Shown here piece by piece: positions 36,677 through 48,690 of a DNA stretch of 64,000 nucleotides. Within the stretch, counting starts at the first letter, position 1, and every line of letters starts with the position of its first letter. The notes below the pieces were generated by a model, which saw nothing but the letters and a program-made list of their open reading frames with translations, had not been told where the DNA came from and searched no databases. Location of the stretch: the NCBI GenBank assembly GCA_037957365.1, contig JARHVA010005493.1, positions 620,501 through 684,500 on the forward strand, in the 5' to 3' direction. The translations under genes were made by a program, and so were the position numbers. The DNA comes from Torreya grandis. Its lineage: Eukaryota > Streptophyta > Pinopsida > Cupressales > Taxaceae.

Positions 36677-37006
36677 TGTTGTAATGGGCTAAAATTGAGG
36701 ATAATTTTGGATAGGATCGAGTGCACGAAGCTGAACCTATATGGAGTAGTGAAATCTAATGAACAACTCAAGATGGAAGAAACTTATCTTCACAACAAAA
36801 AGATTGTATTAGCAACATTAGCCAAAAAGTACACAAGAGGGTACATTATTTAGAAAGGAATTAGGTCACCCAAAAAGGTAATTAACTTAACTCACAATTA
36901 GAATAAAATTTAAATTACATTTCTCCTAATGACCCCTTATTAACCTAAGCAAGCTAATTAGATGATGTAGGTAAAACCACATAGTGGAAAAAAGCATACA
37001 CCAATA
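36677..37006 (-). repeat. LTR of the nested element (left copy in the window)
   Basis: It starts TGTTGTAATGGGCTAAAATT in window orientation and matches 40201-40530 over 330 bp, with landmarks such as ACCTATAT.GAGTAGTGAAA, CACCCAAAAAGGTAATTAAC and ATGTAGGTAAAACCACA. It is the 3' LTR if the element is on the minus strand. Confidence 0.85.
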
Positions 37007-38600
37007 TCCCCCTTTAGTATACCTTAGATGGGTAGAAGAATTGGGTCCCAAAAATGAGGTTTGATAAGGCACTCAAGTACATAAAAAATAGAGAATAAGA
37101 ATTCTCCACAAAAGGTGTTGAAGCTGCCTATAGTAGAGCTTGCAAAATGATTAGGATCGATGATGACATTTTCTGCTTGAAGACTAAAGAAGCTCCATCC
37201 ACATCAAATAATTTTTCTTCCCTTTTATAGAGGAATAACATGATGATTTTAATGAAAAATTTCCCATTCCATATGGAAGATGAAGGCATTAATACGAATA
37301 TCTCTAAGTATGGTCTAAAATTAAAGTGCTACATAGGTCTGGAAAGATTATGCACAAGAACTAAATTTAATGCCACTAAAATGAACTTATTAGAATAATG
37401 ACATGGAAAATTCAATGAAAGAATGTCCATGTGAAGTGTGGAGCATTGTTCATCAATTGAAGAAGGGGAATCCATAGGAAGAGATGAGTCATTGATGCTC
37501 TCAATAAGTGCACTCACACTGTCCATGAGGACAAGATGATCCTCTGAAGAAGAAATTTATGATGGATTTGGAAGAACAACATTCTATAGTGGAACTAATG
37601 TAGATTATATAAATTGACAACTAAGGTCTGGCAGAAACTCATCCACTAGTGGTGGATTGACAAAAGGAAGATCACTATCCATCAAGAATGTGTCATCACA
37701 AGACGTAATAGTAGGAGGAGGGAGTACAATAGTATTTAAAGAGATAATAAGAAGAGAAGTGATAAAAATATTAGAAGGATCTCTAAAACAAGTCTGAAGA
37801 GTGCTACAAATAGTTGAGGGACACTTTATGTGCTCCACATGGTGGTGTAGATCCCATGAAATATGCATCAATAAGTGACCATAGACACAATCACAAGAGT
37901 TAGCCTAGCCATTATATTGAATTGGGTTAGTGGGAACATGAATTTATCCATATAAAAATGTAATAATGTCCTACTTCATGAGCAAACATTCTATGTACAT
38001 CTATCATGAAGCACAGTTGTTCTTTCCAAGAACCATTATAATAGATTAAGCTATTCTCATTTGGTGTCTTCCAATTAAAGACAGGTTAGTCAACATGACC
38101 ACAAGTAACAATGCTTGCTTAATGTGATGAATTTCAGACTCAAATGAAAATGCATTCATATGAGCAATCTATGCAATATTCACCAAATTCTCCCTAATAT
38201 TTCATAGGTTGACAATCAACACATTTGAGTGCGTATACAATCAACACATTTAAGTGCATATACAATCAATACATATATAGAATCAACACAAGTGTAAAAA
38301 AGATAAGAATAAATTAAACCTGCATGTAACTATAGAGGATCAATTTTACAAGGATTGAGGATAATATAAATGCATAGAGCTAAAAAAACTCGCACTTTCA
38401 GTTGAGGCTTATTTATGCATGCTTTGTAATTATTTAAATCATTCAATATGAATCAATACTATTTATTGTTAAAAATCTTTGCCTTCTAAACTTGAGTGTT
38501 AGTTTTCAATTTGATCCCCTATGCTTTATGAACAAGAATTAATAACTTAAGGTAGTCAGACTAGCCTTATACATCTACACAAGGTCAAAAATGGAATGGT
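37007..38600 (-). other. Internal region of the nested element, unassigned minus-strand open pieces
   Basis: Minus-strand open frames at 37871-37605 (88 codons, with TITSCDDTFLMDSDLPFVNP) and 37526-37329 (65 codons, with SINDSSLPMDSPSSIDEQ) are acidic and Ser/Pro-rich. They do not match any pol domain I know and may be part of a decayed gag or a non-coding filler as in LARD elements. Around 38215-38285 the phrase CAATCAACACATTT recurs in a short imperfect repeat. Confidence 0.35.
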
Positions 38601-38656
38601 TTTAGTGCATTTCATTTGTTTCAAAAAGTTAAAAGGATCAATTTATTCACCCATTT

Positions 38657-39175
38657 GTGTGGAAAACTGCATTCTATATTAGGGCTGGCTTATATGAGTA
38701 GATGGTGATACCATTTGGATTATCTAATGCACCTAGCATAGTTATGAGGGTGATGAATATAGTGCTACGAGAATATATTGGTAAGTTTATGGTTATTTAT
38801 TTTGTTGATATTTTGATATTTAGTAGGACTAAATAAGAGCACTTACAACATTTGTGGATGGTATTATATTTGTTAAGAAAGGAGAAGTTGTATGCAAATT
38901 TGAAGAAGTGCAAGTTTATGAAGAATTGTTTGGTATTTTATGCATTTGGAGTATCATCAAATGATGTGAAAATGGATGAAGAAAAAGTAAACATAATTTT
39001 TGAGTGGTCTATTCCAAAAATCACCATAGAGGTAAGGATTTTTCATGGTTTAGCAACATTTTATAGAAAAATTATTAGGCTGCAAAATTATGTGAGTTTG
39101 AAATCTTTAAAAAAACTTCACTTTACAGAATAAATATTTTGGGCTTGCAAAACATTTAACTCGAATTTTCAAAAA
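38657..39175 (+). pseudogene. Isolated Ty3/gypsy reverse transcriptase fragment, opposite strand to its host element
   Basis: One + strand frame reads VWKTAFYIRAGLYE, a stop, [39 protein letters not shown], a stop, then LYANLKKCKFMKN and VRIFHGLATFYRK. These are RT motifs from just before the palm to the RT-RNase H connection. Only two in-frame stops occur in about 140 codons. The catalytic box YFDD reads YFVD (38798-38809), so an essential Asp is lost. The motifs belong to a different gypsy subfamily from the outer element (FHGLATFYR against LGYIV type). No LTRs of its own were found. Confidence 0.85.
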
Positions 39176-40200
39176 TAAGTCAAGCTCCCTTGGGTTGGTT
39201 ATGACCAAGGGCTTAAATTCCCATGTGACCAGGGGCTAAGGGCTAGGAAAATTACCTTGAAAATGCCCATGAATATTGTTGTGCCTTGCTAGTTTGAATT
39301 TGATGTGTTCATGTAAGTATTAGATTTTGGTCAAGGTGTTGCCAAGATCTAGATCACAGGAGGGTATAGTCTATGTCCCAAACAATAGGTTGTGGGTAGA
39401 AAATAGTGCATCTATACCAGGTCACCATTGGGTATAGTCTATAGATGCACTAACAAACCACAATAATAGGTCATAGGCTAATAATCACTGAAATCTAGAT
39501 AAAATTTAAACCAATTGATCATGGGATAATAATGGATAGACTAGTAGGGGGTCATGAGTTGAGGGCTATGTGATTGAGTCAGTAGGTCATGCCCAAATAT
39601 CCAAGAGACCCAGATATCTAGGGCAAAACTAGTAGGAACCATGCAAAACCAATAGGAGCCAACATGTCACTAAGAAACACATAAATCCACATTAACTAGT
39701 AGGTTGTAGGGGATCAGATGAGTAAGATAGTATGTGGAAAACCCAATAGGCTATGAACTTGCCAAAACACCAAACCTACACACAAAAACCTCATATTTAC
39801 AAAAATGGTATGACTTCTTTCAAAATCAATAAAGACCCATTAGGTTTTTAAAAAAACCTAGTGAAACCCACATTTTTTCTCTTCTACCACCAGAAGGTAG
39901 GATGGTACAGATATGTGTAAAATCCAAAGATAGCCTTTTAACCCTCCTAAATGGTAAAAAATGGAATGCCATGAAACAATATCATGTTTATAACCATTCT
40001 TCGGGTTTTGACACATTTTAAATCTAATGACATTGTTTTTTTATTTGAAGACTTTGGTATTTCAATTTGCATAGATTTACATGAAACCCCACCAAACCCT
40101 TGAAAATAGCTGAGATCATTAAGAACACCAAGGAGTTATAATTAAAGTGAGATCAGAACAAAATCAATGACATTCATCGACTAGCACCACTCCAATACCA
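39176..40200 (-). other. Leader-like non-coding internal region of the nested element
   Basis: No open frame of note. By position this would be the 5' leader of the minus-strand element between its primer-binding site and body. It contains repeated short phrases around GGTCAT, ATAGGTT and ACCAATAGG between 39380 and 39760. Confidence 0.35.
40187..40200 (-). other. Primer-binding site of the nested element
   Basis: On the minus strand it reads TGGTATTGGAGTGG directly after the LTR end, resembling TGGTATCAGAG of initiator Met-tRNA complementarity. It fixes the orientation of the element. Confidence 0.6.
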
Positions 40201-40530
40201 TGTTGGAGTGGGCCACAATAGAGGATTTGTTTGGATATGATCGAATACATGAAGCTAAACCTATATAGAGTAGTGAAATATGAAGAATAACTCAAAATGG
40301 AAGAAGCTTGTCTTCACAACTAAAAGATTATATTAGCAACATTATCTAAAAATTACATAGGAAGGCACATTATATAGTGAGGACTTAAGTCACCCAAAAA
40401 GGTAATTAACTCAACTTACAATTAAAAAATGACTTAAAGTATATTTACCCTAATGACTTATTATTAACTTAAACAAGCTAATTAGACCATGTAGGTAAAA
40501 CCACACAGTGGGAAAAATCCTACACTAACA
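40201..40530 (-). repeat. LTR of the nested element (right copy in the window)
   Basis: It starts TGTTGGAGTGGGCC and ends CCTACACTAACA in window orientation and matches the left copy over its full 330 bp at very roughly 80% by eye. It is the 5' LTR in the element's own orientation. Confidence 0.85.
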
Positions 40531-41670
40531 AGGAGACCAAGATACACATATATCAAAATTTTCTTCAGTTTTTATAGACTCAAAACAAGTTGTAGTAAGT
40601 GTGGCATCGTAAATTGTCTTCTTATCTTCAACAGTTCCATTTAAACATCAATCATAAGAAGGGAAGTGTTAATCTAGTTACATATTGTCTTTCATATACT
40701 GGTTAAAGCTCTTTTTATGTGCTTGACGTATGTGGACTTGAAATCAATACATGGTAAAAAATTATATATTGGACATAGATTTTACAAATATCTACCAAAA
40801 TTTACTTTGTGGTAATTTAGTTTTATATTTATACTTGCAGGAGGGACCCTTATATCACCTTTGACACTTGTACATTTTGCATGAGGTAGAGAGATATAAA
40901 ATAATATGGTAGGCTCATTTTATCAAAGTTTCAGTACATTTTAGATTTGAAAATACTCTTTTGGTGTTGTAGAAGTACTCCTGACCAGATATCATGTTTG
41001 ATGTATATAAATATATCAAGTCTTATATCACACATGCAACTTCCAAGATGGTTAACAGGAAACAAGGTTTTTACACACCTCTATCTATTCCAACAAGACA
41101 TTGGAAATTCATTTCCATGTATTTTATCTTAGGCTACCCTAGTAGAAAACCTGATAGTGATTGTGTTTATGTAGTAGTTGATAGATTCTCAAAGATGACA
41201 ATTTTCATACCTTGTAAAAATAATATCAACTCTAGAATTGACTCAACTATATTTTTAATATGTTTGGATCCACTTTGAAATCCAAGAAACCATCCTATCT
41301 AATAGAGATACAAGGTTCTTTAGAATATTATGGAATGCACTTTGGTCTATGTTAGACACAATGTTGAACAAATCTACCACCTTTCATCCACACATTGATG
41401 GACAAACAAAAGTGGTAAATAAGATGATAGTGCATCATCTGAGAGTGTCTAATTCAAAGAAACAACACAATTGAGATGAAATCATACATTCTATCCAACA
41501 CAAATATAACATAGCTCTACCACACATAGCCCTTTATTGGTTTTCTTGGGATTCCAACCTATGGCACTAATCAATGTAGCTTATCCTATTCTGCCACCCA
41601 TAGTAACAACTCCTTCAACTCAAAATGAATTTGATAAAGTTTTTAAATTCATTGAGCACATTTAATAATA
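40531..41670 (+). pseudogene. Remainder of RNase H and integrase of the outer gypsy element
   Basis: Immediately after the nested element the frame resumes with ETKIHIYQNFLQFL, a stop, TQNKL, then SSYLQQFHLNINHKKGSVNL, the second half of the RNase H. Integrase follows: GFYTPLSIPTRHWKFISMYF, then VYVVVDRFSKMTIFIPCK. After a frameshift come QETILSNRDTRFF and FHPHIDGQTKVVNK. Usual residues at two of three catalytic sites are changed (Asp to Tyr, Glu to Lys), so the enzyme would be inactive even without the stops. Confidence 0.85.
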
Positions 41671-42407
41671 AGTGAAAAACATTATTTAATAGGCTTATGT
41701 GAAATAAAAATAATGCCATGACAAACATTAGACATCGAACACATTCCAAGTTGGTAACTGGGTTTGGCTACCCCTGTATAAGGAAAGACTGACATGAACT
41801 TACCATAATTTTTGTCCACTTTAGTATGGGCCCTATACCATCACCAAAAAATTAGGGGAGAATATCTTACCTTGGGTTCCATCCAATATTCAACGTAGAA
41901 CTCTTACAACATAAATTTCCACTTTTGTTGGATACCTCAGATACTATAGAGAATCTTTAACAGATAGATATCCATCCAGATTGCAACATCCCAACAAATT
42001 TGGATTAAGTCATTGTTACATCTATAAAATATCTATCTCTTTTAGATCATCAAATCAAGTCAACTGCCTTCCTAGGGAAAATGGTCTATAGAAGTACATG
42101 TTGCCAATATATTTCTACATCTCTTAATAGAACTGCATGTAATGGAAACCACCACTCTTCAAGGAGTGGTGATTGATGTAGGAAGATCTGGGTCACTATA
42201 TCTTACCACAGGTTACTCCTATTACATATCTAACCTTATGCTAACATCAACAACATCTGCATTAGGTTACACACCTATGTGCCGATCAAAAATATTTAAC
42301 TCCACTTCTGCACTACCAAAAAACTCCTATAGTGTTAGTATTATAAACCACAACTAGTCAACAATGGCAATTAGTGAAGTTACAACATTCATTAGTTATG
42401 AAGTGGT

Positions 42408-42748
42408 TGTTACCAACTCTTGTAATGATTCAACCAACATTTCATCTCCATCAATTATATATTAATATATATTTCCATTATTTTTAGTTAGTGACATTGA
42501 CAAGAAAGAAGTTAGGGATTACATAGATACCAAACTTATGATCTCTCAAATATTGTACATAACTTAGCATAATAAAACTTTGTTATTACAATTCTACATT
42601 GATTGTCATCATTTTCTTTGATTTCATTCTTATTTAACACATTATATCTTTATGTCCTCTATCATTCAAAATTTGATTCTATTCATAACCCTCTTACTCT
42701 ATTTAATTAAGTTGTCTACTGGATCTTTTCTTAGATTCCAAATTAACA
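42408..42748 (+). repeat. 3' LTR of the outer gypsy element
   Basis: It starts TGTTACCAACTCTTG and matches the 5' LTR to about ATTAACA. The end is uncertain by a few bases because of indels relative to the 5' copy. Confidence 0.75.
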
Positions 42749-44090
42749 TCTATGATATCATATGTTAATTATTACCCTTGCATTTAATATGTTATCTAAT
42801 ACCATATGTCATTTAAATATAAAATGAATTCCATATGTTAACTTAATTTGATATGCATCAATTTTAATTACGTATCTTCAACTTCTATGTAACCCACTAT
42901 TGTATAAGCAGAAAAAAAATGATCCCCATTAAAAAAAATTGTATCGATAAACTACTTGTGAAGCGCCCCTCCTCATCAATGAAGAAAATAACTAAGAAAA
43001 TAATGTACTAATTATTATTCCATGTCATTTACATTTTATTAGCTTTCACCTTTATTATGTGGATTGTTTGTAACATTAATGGAATTTGACCACATCATGT
43101 ACATAGGCTAGTGATGTTGATGACATGGAGAGTTTTTACACAATGGAGAAAACAACTAAGAAAATAATGATGGGAGTTTTGAAAAGAAAGACAATTCACA
43201 TAAAGAACAAGAAAATAATCACATATACAACATTAAATGAATAAGACTAAGGGTGAAAAAATAAATGAGGTTAAGGTGAAAAAAAATGAGGCTAAGATTG
43301 AAAAATAAAATGAGGCTAAGGGTGAAAAAGGAATGTGTTAAGAAAATGAATCCACCTATAAATGAATGCCATGAACCAATGTGTTTTCAGATTGGTGGTG
43401 TTGTGAATTTTTATACATGACATTTTTGTTGGAATAATATGGATCTATTATTTAAAAAGAGAGTTGAAGAGGTATATAATGAGTCCCAAAGGTTTCATGC
43501 TGGTGTAATTTATACAATTCCACATGGTATACCTTATTTTCATTTTTGTTGTTATATATTTTACGGTCGGTAATGCATTGTACATGATAGTATTATAGAG
43601 ACATAATGATTTGAATCTATTGTGAATACCTAATAAATTTATAATTGAATAAAATTTTAATGATAATGAATAAGTTGAGTTTATTTCTTGATAGTGATAG
43701 ATCAGCCTTGCCAAGATAGTGTCAACTAAAAAACATTTCGTGTATAATGGCATGTACCATCTACATTCATGTTTTCTAGTGATGGTCACATGTGTCTATC
43801 ATAGCGATATTGTATTTCTCTTAATAGTAAGGAAAACATATACATTCACTACTACATGAAGTGTAAATCACATCACTATTCACATTAGGTTTGCATTATA
43901 AATCGATCTTGTTGGGTGTTTTAAGCAACAAAAATATAAATTTTTTACACTGACTTTAGTGATGCAAAAATGATGCAACTAAAAACTTTAAGTTTTGTCA
44001 AATTTACGTTGAGATTACATTAAAAAAAGGCCTTTTATTTTTAATTCATTTGAATTTATGAATAGCTAAGTGATATAGTTTTGGCACTAA
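42749..44090. other. Intergenic sequence with a short minisatellite
   Basis: Apart from the tandem repeat at 43245-43331 nothing is recognised. The 113-codon minus-strand open frame at 43789-43448 has no motif and normal AT-rich composition. Confidence 0.4.
43245..43331 (+). repeat. Short tandem repeat, four imperfect units of 21-24 bp
   Basis: GACTAAGGGTGAAAAA, GAGGTTAAGGTGAAAAA, GAGGCTAAGATTGAAAAA and GAGGCTAAGGGTGAAAAA follow one another, separated by AT-rich spacers ending in AAAT. Confidence 0.85.
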
Positions 44091-44520
44091 TAAATAGAGC
44101 ACCTTAACTAACAGGAGCATTCGCATTTCTCTCTAACTTGTCCATGGTCCCCACCAAATTGATCAAAGTTCAACACTCATGGCTAGGTTAACATCCATTA
44201 AAAGAACATTAAGGAAAAAAATGATGGTTAAGTCAAATAATAATGACTAAGTCAAAGGACAATGATTAAGGCAAATGATAGCGGTTAAGGCAAAAACTAA
44301 TGGTTAAGCCAAACACTAGTTAAAAAATAAAATGCTAATATCCATTGAATGTTTAATTGTTACTTGTGCACCTTTCCCCTATTAAAATAGTATACCCATT
44401 CTCATTTTCCATTAACTTTTCTACCTATGTAGGAGTTTGTTCGCCATTACCCTATTCCAAAATCATGAACCGTAGGAGCATGCGATGGGGGGGATTTTAC
44501 TATACAAGTTGGTTAGATAC
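44091..44520 (+). repeat. Dispersed repeat, direct copy of 63010-63415
   Basis: Shared blocks in order include CCTTAACTAA, ATGGTC.CACC, GAAAAATAAAATG-like spacing, ACTTGTGCACCTTTCCCCTA, TTCTCATTTTCCATTA, ACCTATGTAGGA and GGGATTTTACTATA. Both copies end near a TTTTACTATA phrase. It is probably a non-autonomous element of unknown class. Confidence 0.75.
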
Positions 44521-44639
44521 AATGAATTGCTTTATTTACATTGTTGATCCCTAACCCTTGAGCATGATATCAGTTTAACATCTCAGAAGGGCATATCAGT
44601 TTAGATTACACAATACATTTGGGTTTGTTTTATGTTTAC

Positions 44640-45198
44640 TGCTTAAAGAAATTAATGATTAGTTAGGGCATAATCATTCATGTAATGCATAGTTTATTGA
44701 ATAGTTTTTATAATTAGGATATGATACATATAATTTAGTGAATACATATGAATTAAATGCACAATAATTGTTGGATATACTACATACAAAGGAGTTTTAA
44801 CTCTATACCTTTGTATTCTCACTTTATACTGTAAAGGAATTTGAATGTTTGGAAATTTGACTCCTATTATGTATGTATAGTCAAGTATAGATATAACCAC
44901 CATCAACATGAGCTTAGTAATAAAAGATAGATGCATATTTAAGCATAGAATAGGTTAATATCCTAAAATAATTCCCAAATAAGCATACTATCAGGGGTTC
45001 AATAAATTAACAATATAATCAATGCCTGTTGTAGGAGGTAGAGACATGAGTGTGAGTAATGTTTGAAGTAGTAACTGACATTGAATCAATTATGCATTAA
45101 ATTTATTCTATGTAACATGTCGTAATTATGCAAACTATTCAATAAATTATGCATTTTTGAATGATTACAACCTAACTAATCATTAATTCCTTCAAGCA
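44640..45198. repeat. Foldback element with long terminal inverted repeats
   Basis: The left arm (from 44640, TGCTTAAAGAAATTAATGAT onward) is the inverted counterpart of the right arm ending at 45198 (CTAATCATTAATTCC then TTCAAGCA). Strong matching continues for about 65 bases to CTATTCAATAAA.TATGCAT and more weakly for another 50. A further partial copy of the right arm follows at about 45212-45250. No ORF is contained. It resembles a MITE or foldback transposon. Confidence 0.65.
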
Positions 45199-45650
45199 AT
45201 CAAAAATACAATAAACAAAAAATAAATTATGCCCTAACTAATCATTAATTCTTTCAACTAGTCAACGATATAGATAACACAATACTTATTAATTCCATAT
45301 TGATTTTGTGCTTGATTGTACTATTATAATGCCATATTATAGGAGGTAGAGTATAGGAGTGTGATATTTGTTTCAAGTAGTAATTGACATGGATTTTTGG
45401 AGTGTAATTGGAAATTAGAATTTTTATTCCACATTCACTATACTCATTATGCTAATGCATGAAAGGCATTACAATAAGCTTTTATTTTTATGCATGGTTC
45501 TATTGTATTTGGTGAGTAAATACTTTGCATGTTAGTTATCTCTTGCTAACATAGTTAAGTTAAGATGAAATTATTGGCATGTGAAATTTCTCCTCAGTTG
45601 TTCAATGATAATTGTGCTATGAAGGCTGGGCATGTATAACTATTTCTTGT

Positions 45651-46271
45651 GGGCTTACAAAACACTTATTATGTTCATTTTTGTTGATGACTCAATCAAG
45701 TTAATAATATAAGGATCATGAAAACCCATTTACTATATTTTTGACTAATTAAAATTGAAGGTATGCTTATTTTTGAATGATTTTTGGATCTTACCTTGTT
45801 TTGTCTTTAAACCTGCATCTATATTTTATGACTCAACTCATGTTGAGCATGGTTATAACTATTCCCTTAAATGGTGATATGAATGGATGTTTCTAAAGTT
45901 GAATTTCATGTTGATAATGGAAAGAGTGACATAGGTGGTGGATAAATTAGCACTATGTTTATCTCAATGTTATGTTTCTATTTACTTAGTACTCAGTATT
46001 AGTGTTTTTTATGAGCTTGCAAAACACTTATTATGTTCATTTTTATTGATATCTAGGATCATGAAAACCCATTGATTGGATTGTTGACTACTTGAACCTG
46101 ATGGTATGATTATTTGGGAATGATTTTAGGATCTTACCCTATTTTATATTTAAACCTACATTTATATTTTATGATTCAACTCATGTTGAAGGGGGTTATA
46201 ACTATTCCCTTAAATGGTGATATGAATGAATGTTTCTAATGTTTAATTTCTTATTGTTAATGGAAAGAATG
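45651..46271 (+). repeat. Diverged direct duplication of about 270 bp
   Basis: 45651-45928 and 46013-46271 share GCAAAACACTTATTATG or its close variant, ATCATGAAAACCCATT, GGATCTTACC, TCAACTCATGTTGA and ACTATTCCCTTAAATGGTGA in the same order, offset by about 360 bases. Confidence 0.8.
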
Positions 46272-46919
46272 AGATACTATAGTATTATTAAACATTTGAA
46301 AGTTTTCATTTTTATCCTTATATGTAATTTGTTAATGTAATGTATAGTAATACATTATCAATTTTTATTTGCTCACATTATTTAAGGGTAACCCTATCAA
46401 AGTGCTAAGGTCATTTCCCCTTGTTTGTCAATGCTAATTATTTATCAATGCCACTTGTTTATGAATGTAAATTGTTTATCAGTGCCCCTTTTTCATGCAA
46501 AAATTGATAAGTCTATTTTTTTTGGCTTGCTCGCTTCATAGATGATATCCAATTGGAAGAGATTTTTATCTCTTATAGTGCGAAATTCATGAACTGGGGA
46601 GTTATCTTCCAATGAATTGTAGTGGAGTGACATGGAGTAAAATCTAGGCAATGATAATTATATCATTACTTAGATAAGAAGAGATCATATACAATACTTA
46701 TTAAATGGTGAATGGAAGAGATTAGGGTATCTCACTACCTTCTATATCGATGATAGTATATTCAATCTCATGCCATTTGAATTGTAAAAAGTTAGGATTG
46801 ATAAATCTCTCCAATACATAGTGTGATTATTGTGTCTTATAATAGTTTTAAAAAAAATATGAATTGGTCTTTTTTTATTTATACTTTATGTATGTATTAT
46901 ATAGGTATTGGTTTACGTA

Positions 46920-48690
46920 TGGCTGCAAAGATTATGAGGTCAAAGATGATGTGCATTATGATATTTCAAATGTTGTGAAGGTTGGTATTGACAACTAACC
47001 ATGTCATAAGCATTTACGTCATGGATGCCAATGTCATTCTTAAATCCATGTGTTGATGAAGATGTAAGAACATGATTTAATTACATATTAGAACATGGGC
47101 CATACATATTGACAGGGCATGGTTTTCCATAGGCAAGAGATCAATGGATTTAAGGGTAGTCATTATACTCTAAATCCATTCAATAGTGATGTATTAAAAG
47201 ATTGGGTGGAGAGGTGGTTGTTGTTGGACATAACTCTTGAACTTATTCACCAAAATCACTGTGATATGGTCCATGAAAAACTTACATTGTTTGAAGATAA
47301 AAAAGAGAGGGATTATTTCATGACTAAACCTGACATCCACAATATTTAAATAAGGATAAAGGAATAAAAATACATATTCGAGCTTAGTGATGTAGATAGT
47401 GTTTGAACATTTGTCACTAAAAATCATAGTTTTTTTTGTGTATGAATAAATTGAAAAAATAGGAATGAAAGAACAACCCTTTGTCTTAGGCTTCCAGCTT
47501 CCTAAAAAACATCAATGGATATTTAAGTATACACATAATAGTATACTTTAAATGGAATCCACATATGGGACAAATGCATAGAAGGTACTTGTGGATTTAC
47601 AAATTTGAAACTTCACACTTGTTATTGTATAAGACTTATGTTTATGTTTTGAGATGCAATTCATGTTGTACACTTCATATATCTGATAGTATGCACAATG
47701 GACTTCTAGTTACGTATGTGTTGATGTCAAGGGCTACTATTCTAGACCTAACATCATGGATGCAGAAACTAGTGGTCAATGCACATTATCACATGTTAGA
47801 ATGGAAACCAAGTGCTTTCATGGTGGATGATGATTGTGCTGAAATTATTGCTATTACGTAAGTTGAGCCCATGTCTATTATAATATTTCTTGTTGTCATT
47901 GAAAAAAATTCTTTGTTTGTTTATTTTTTTATGTTTACTTTGTCATTATGAGTCTAGGGAAGTGTTTCAATGCAAGGTATATCTATGCAGTTGGCACATG
48001 AGGAGAGCATGGCTAAAAAAATGATTTCAAAGGTCAATGATGCTGAAATAAGGTAGGCAATGTTTATAAGCTTGGGTGAAATAATGCACAAGTCACTTAC
48101 TAAAGATTTAATGGTTTATGGTGTGAACATGTTCATGCAATAATATTTGGCTCAATAATCAATCATAAACTATTGGAAAGATAACTGTTCCATTGTATTG
48201 ACATGTGGGAAAGATGTTTGCATACAATGCCCCATGCAGGTCAAGTGAAAAATGCTTCCATGGAAGTATATCATTATCATTTGAAACACATGTTTCTAAA
48301 TGAAATTAGAGTTTCATACCAATAAATATTGGATTATTTGGTGAATAAGTTGGTGTACATTGTATTTGTGTATTATTGGTGGAGTTAAATGTTCAAGGAA
48401 AATGGGATTTATATGAACTTCAATCTTGAGCACTTAGAGAACAAGTCATGGATGAAATTATAAAACAACCCCGATGGTGATGTGATGTTTAGTGAGATTG
48501 ACCTTGATGTGACATGGGTAAGAAGCCAAAGTAAATAAGAAACTTTTTACAATGTTATAATGGTGAGTCAATATTTTAAAATGTGTGAATGCATGTGTTC
48601 GACCTATGTCCATGTGTGCAAACACATGTTGAAAGTTAGGGAATTGAGAAAGAAATTTGGTAAGAAATTTTCATCAAGGAAATGTTGATG
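46920..48690 (+). pseudogene. Broken MULE-type transposase-like gene with SWIM zinc finger
   Basis: Pieces in order along the + strand resemble plant MULE/FAR1-like proteins. First an N-terminal Cys/His-like region (KHLRHGCQCH, about 47010-47040). Then a charged segment with KPDIHNIQIRIKEQKY (about 47325-47375) and QPFVLGFQLPKKHQW (about 47472-47515). The transposase core follows with MESTYGTN (47552) where the usual motif is MDSTFGTN, then SAFMVDDDCAEI (about 47811-47846) and MEVYHYHLKHMFLNE (about 48260-48305). Finally comes a complete SWIM finger, C-E-C-X8-C-K-H, at 48584-48625. Frameshifts and stops separate the pieces and the first catalytic Asp is Glu, so it is not functional. It could be a domesticated-family or transposon copy. 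No terminal inverted repeats were identified. Confidence 0.75.

Larger units (their letters stand above)
36677..40530 (-). mobile_element. Nested LTR retroelement inserted into the RNase H domain of the outer element
   Basis: Direct repeats of 330 bp each (36677-37006 and 40201-40530) bound this element. Orientation is minus: next to the right-hand LTR the minus strand reads TGGTATTGGAGTGG (primer-binding-site-like, 40200 down to 40187), and next to the left-hand LTR it reads TAAAGGGGGA (a polypurine tract, 37016 down to 37007). On the minus strand the LTR runs TGTTAGTGTAGG to CACTCCAACA. The internal 3.2 kb contains minus-strand open pieces without a recognised pol and a + strand gypsy RT fragment that cannot belong to it. 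Flanks AAGGG and AGGAG/AAGGA may be a decayed 5-bp target duplication. Confidence 0.8.
33442..42748 (+). mobile_element. Decayed Ty3/gypsy LTR retrotransposon (outer element of a nest)
   Basis: Two direct LTRs (33442-33800; 42408-about 42748) flank a + strand gag-protease-RT-RNase H-integrase order, which is the Ty3/gypsy order. By eye the first 150 bp of the LTRs agree at roughly 80%, so the element is old. Every domain is broken by stops or frameshifts. Catalytic residues are partly lost: the RT keeps YLDD, but in the integrase the first Asp (ISMDF-type) reads ISMYF and the Glu of the DGQTEVVN-type motif is Lys. The RNase H domain is interrupted by another element at 36677-40530. No clean target duplication is visible at the ends. 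Confidence 0.85.

Noticed and set aside
47194..47427. 77-codon minus-strand open frame within the transposase remnant
   Set aside because: It overlaps recognisable + strand transposase-like coding sequence.
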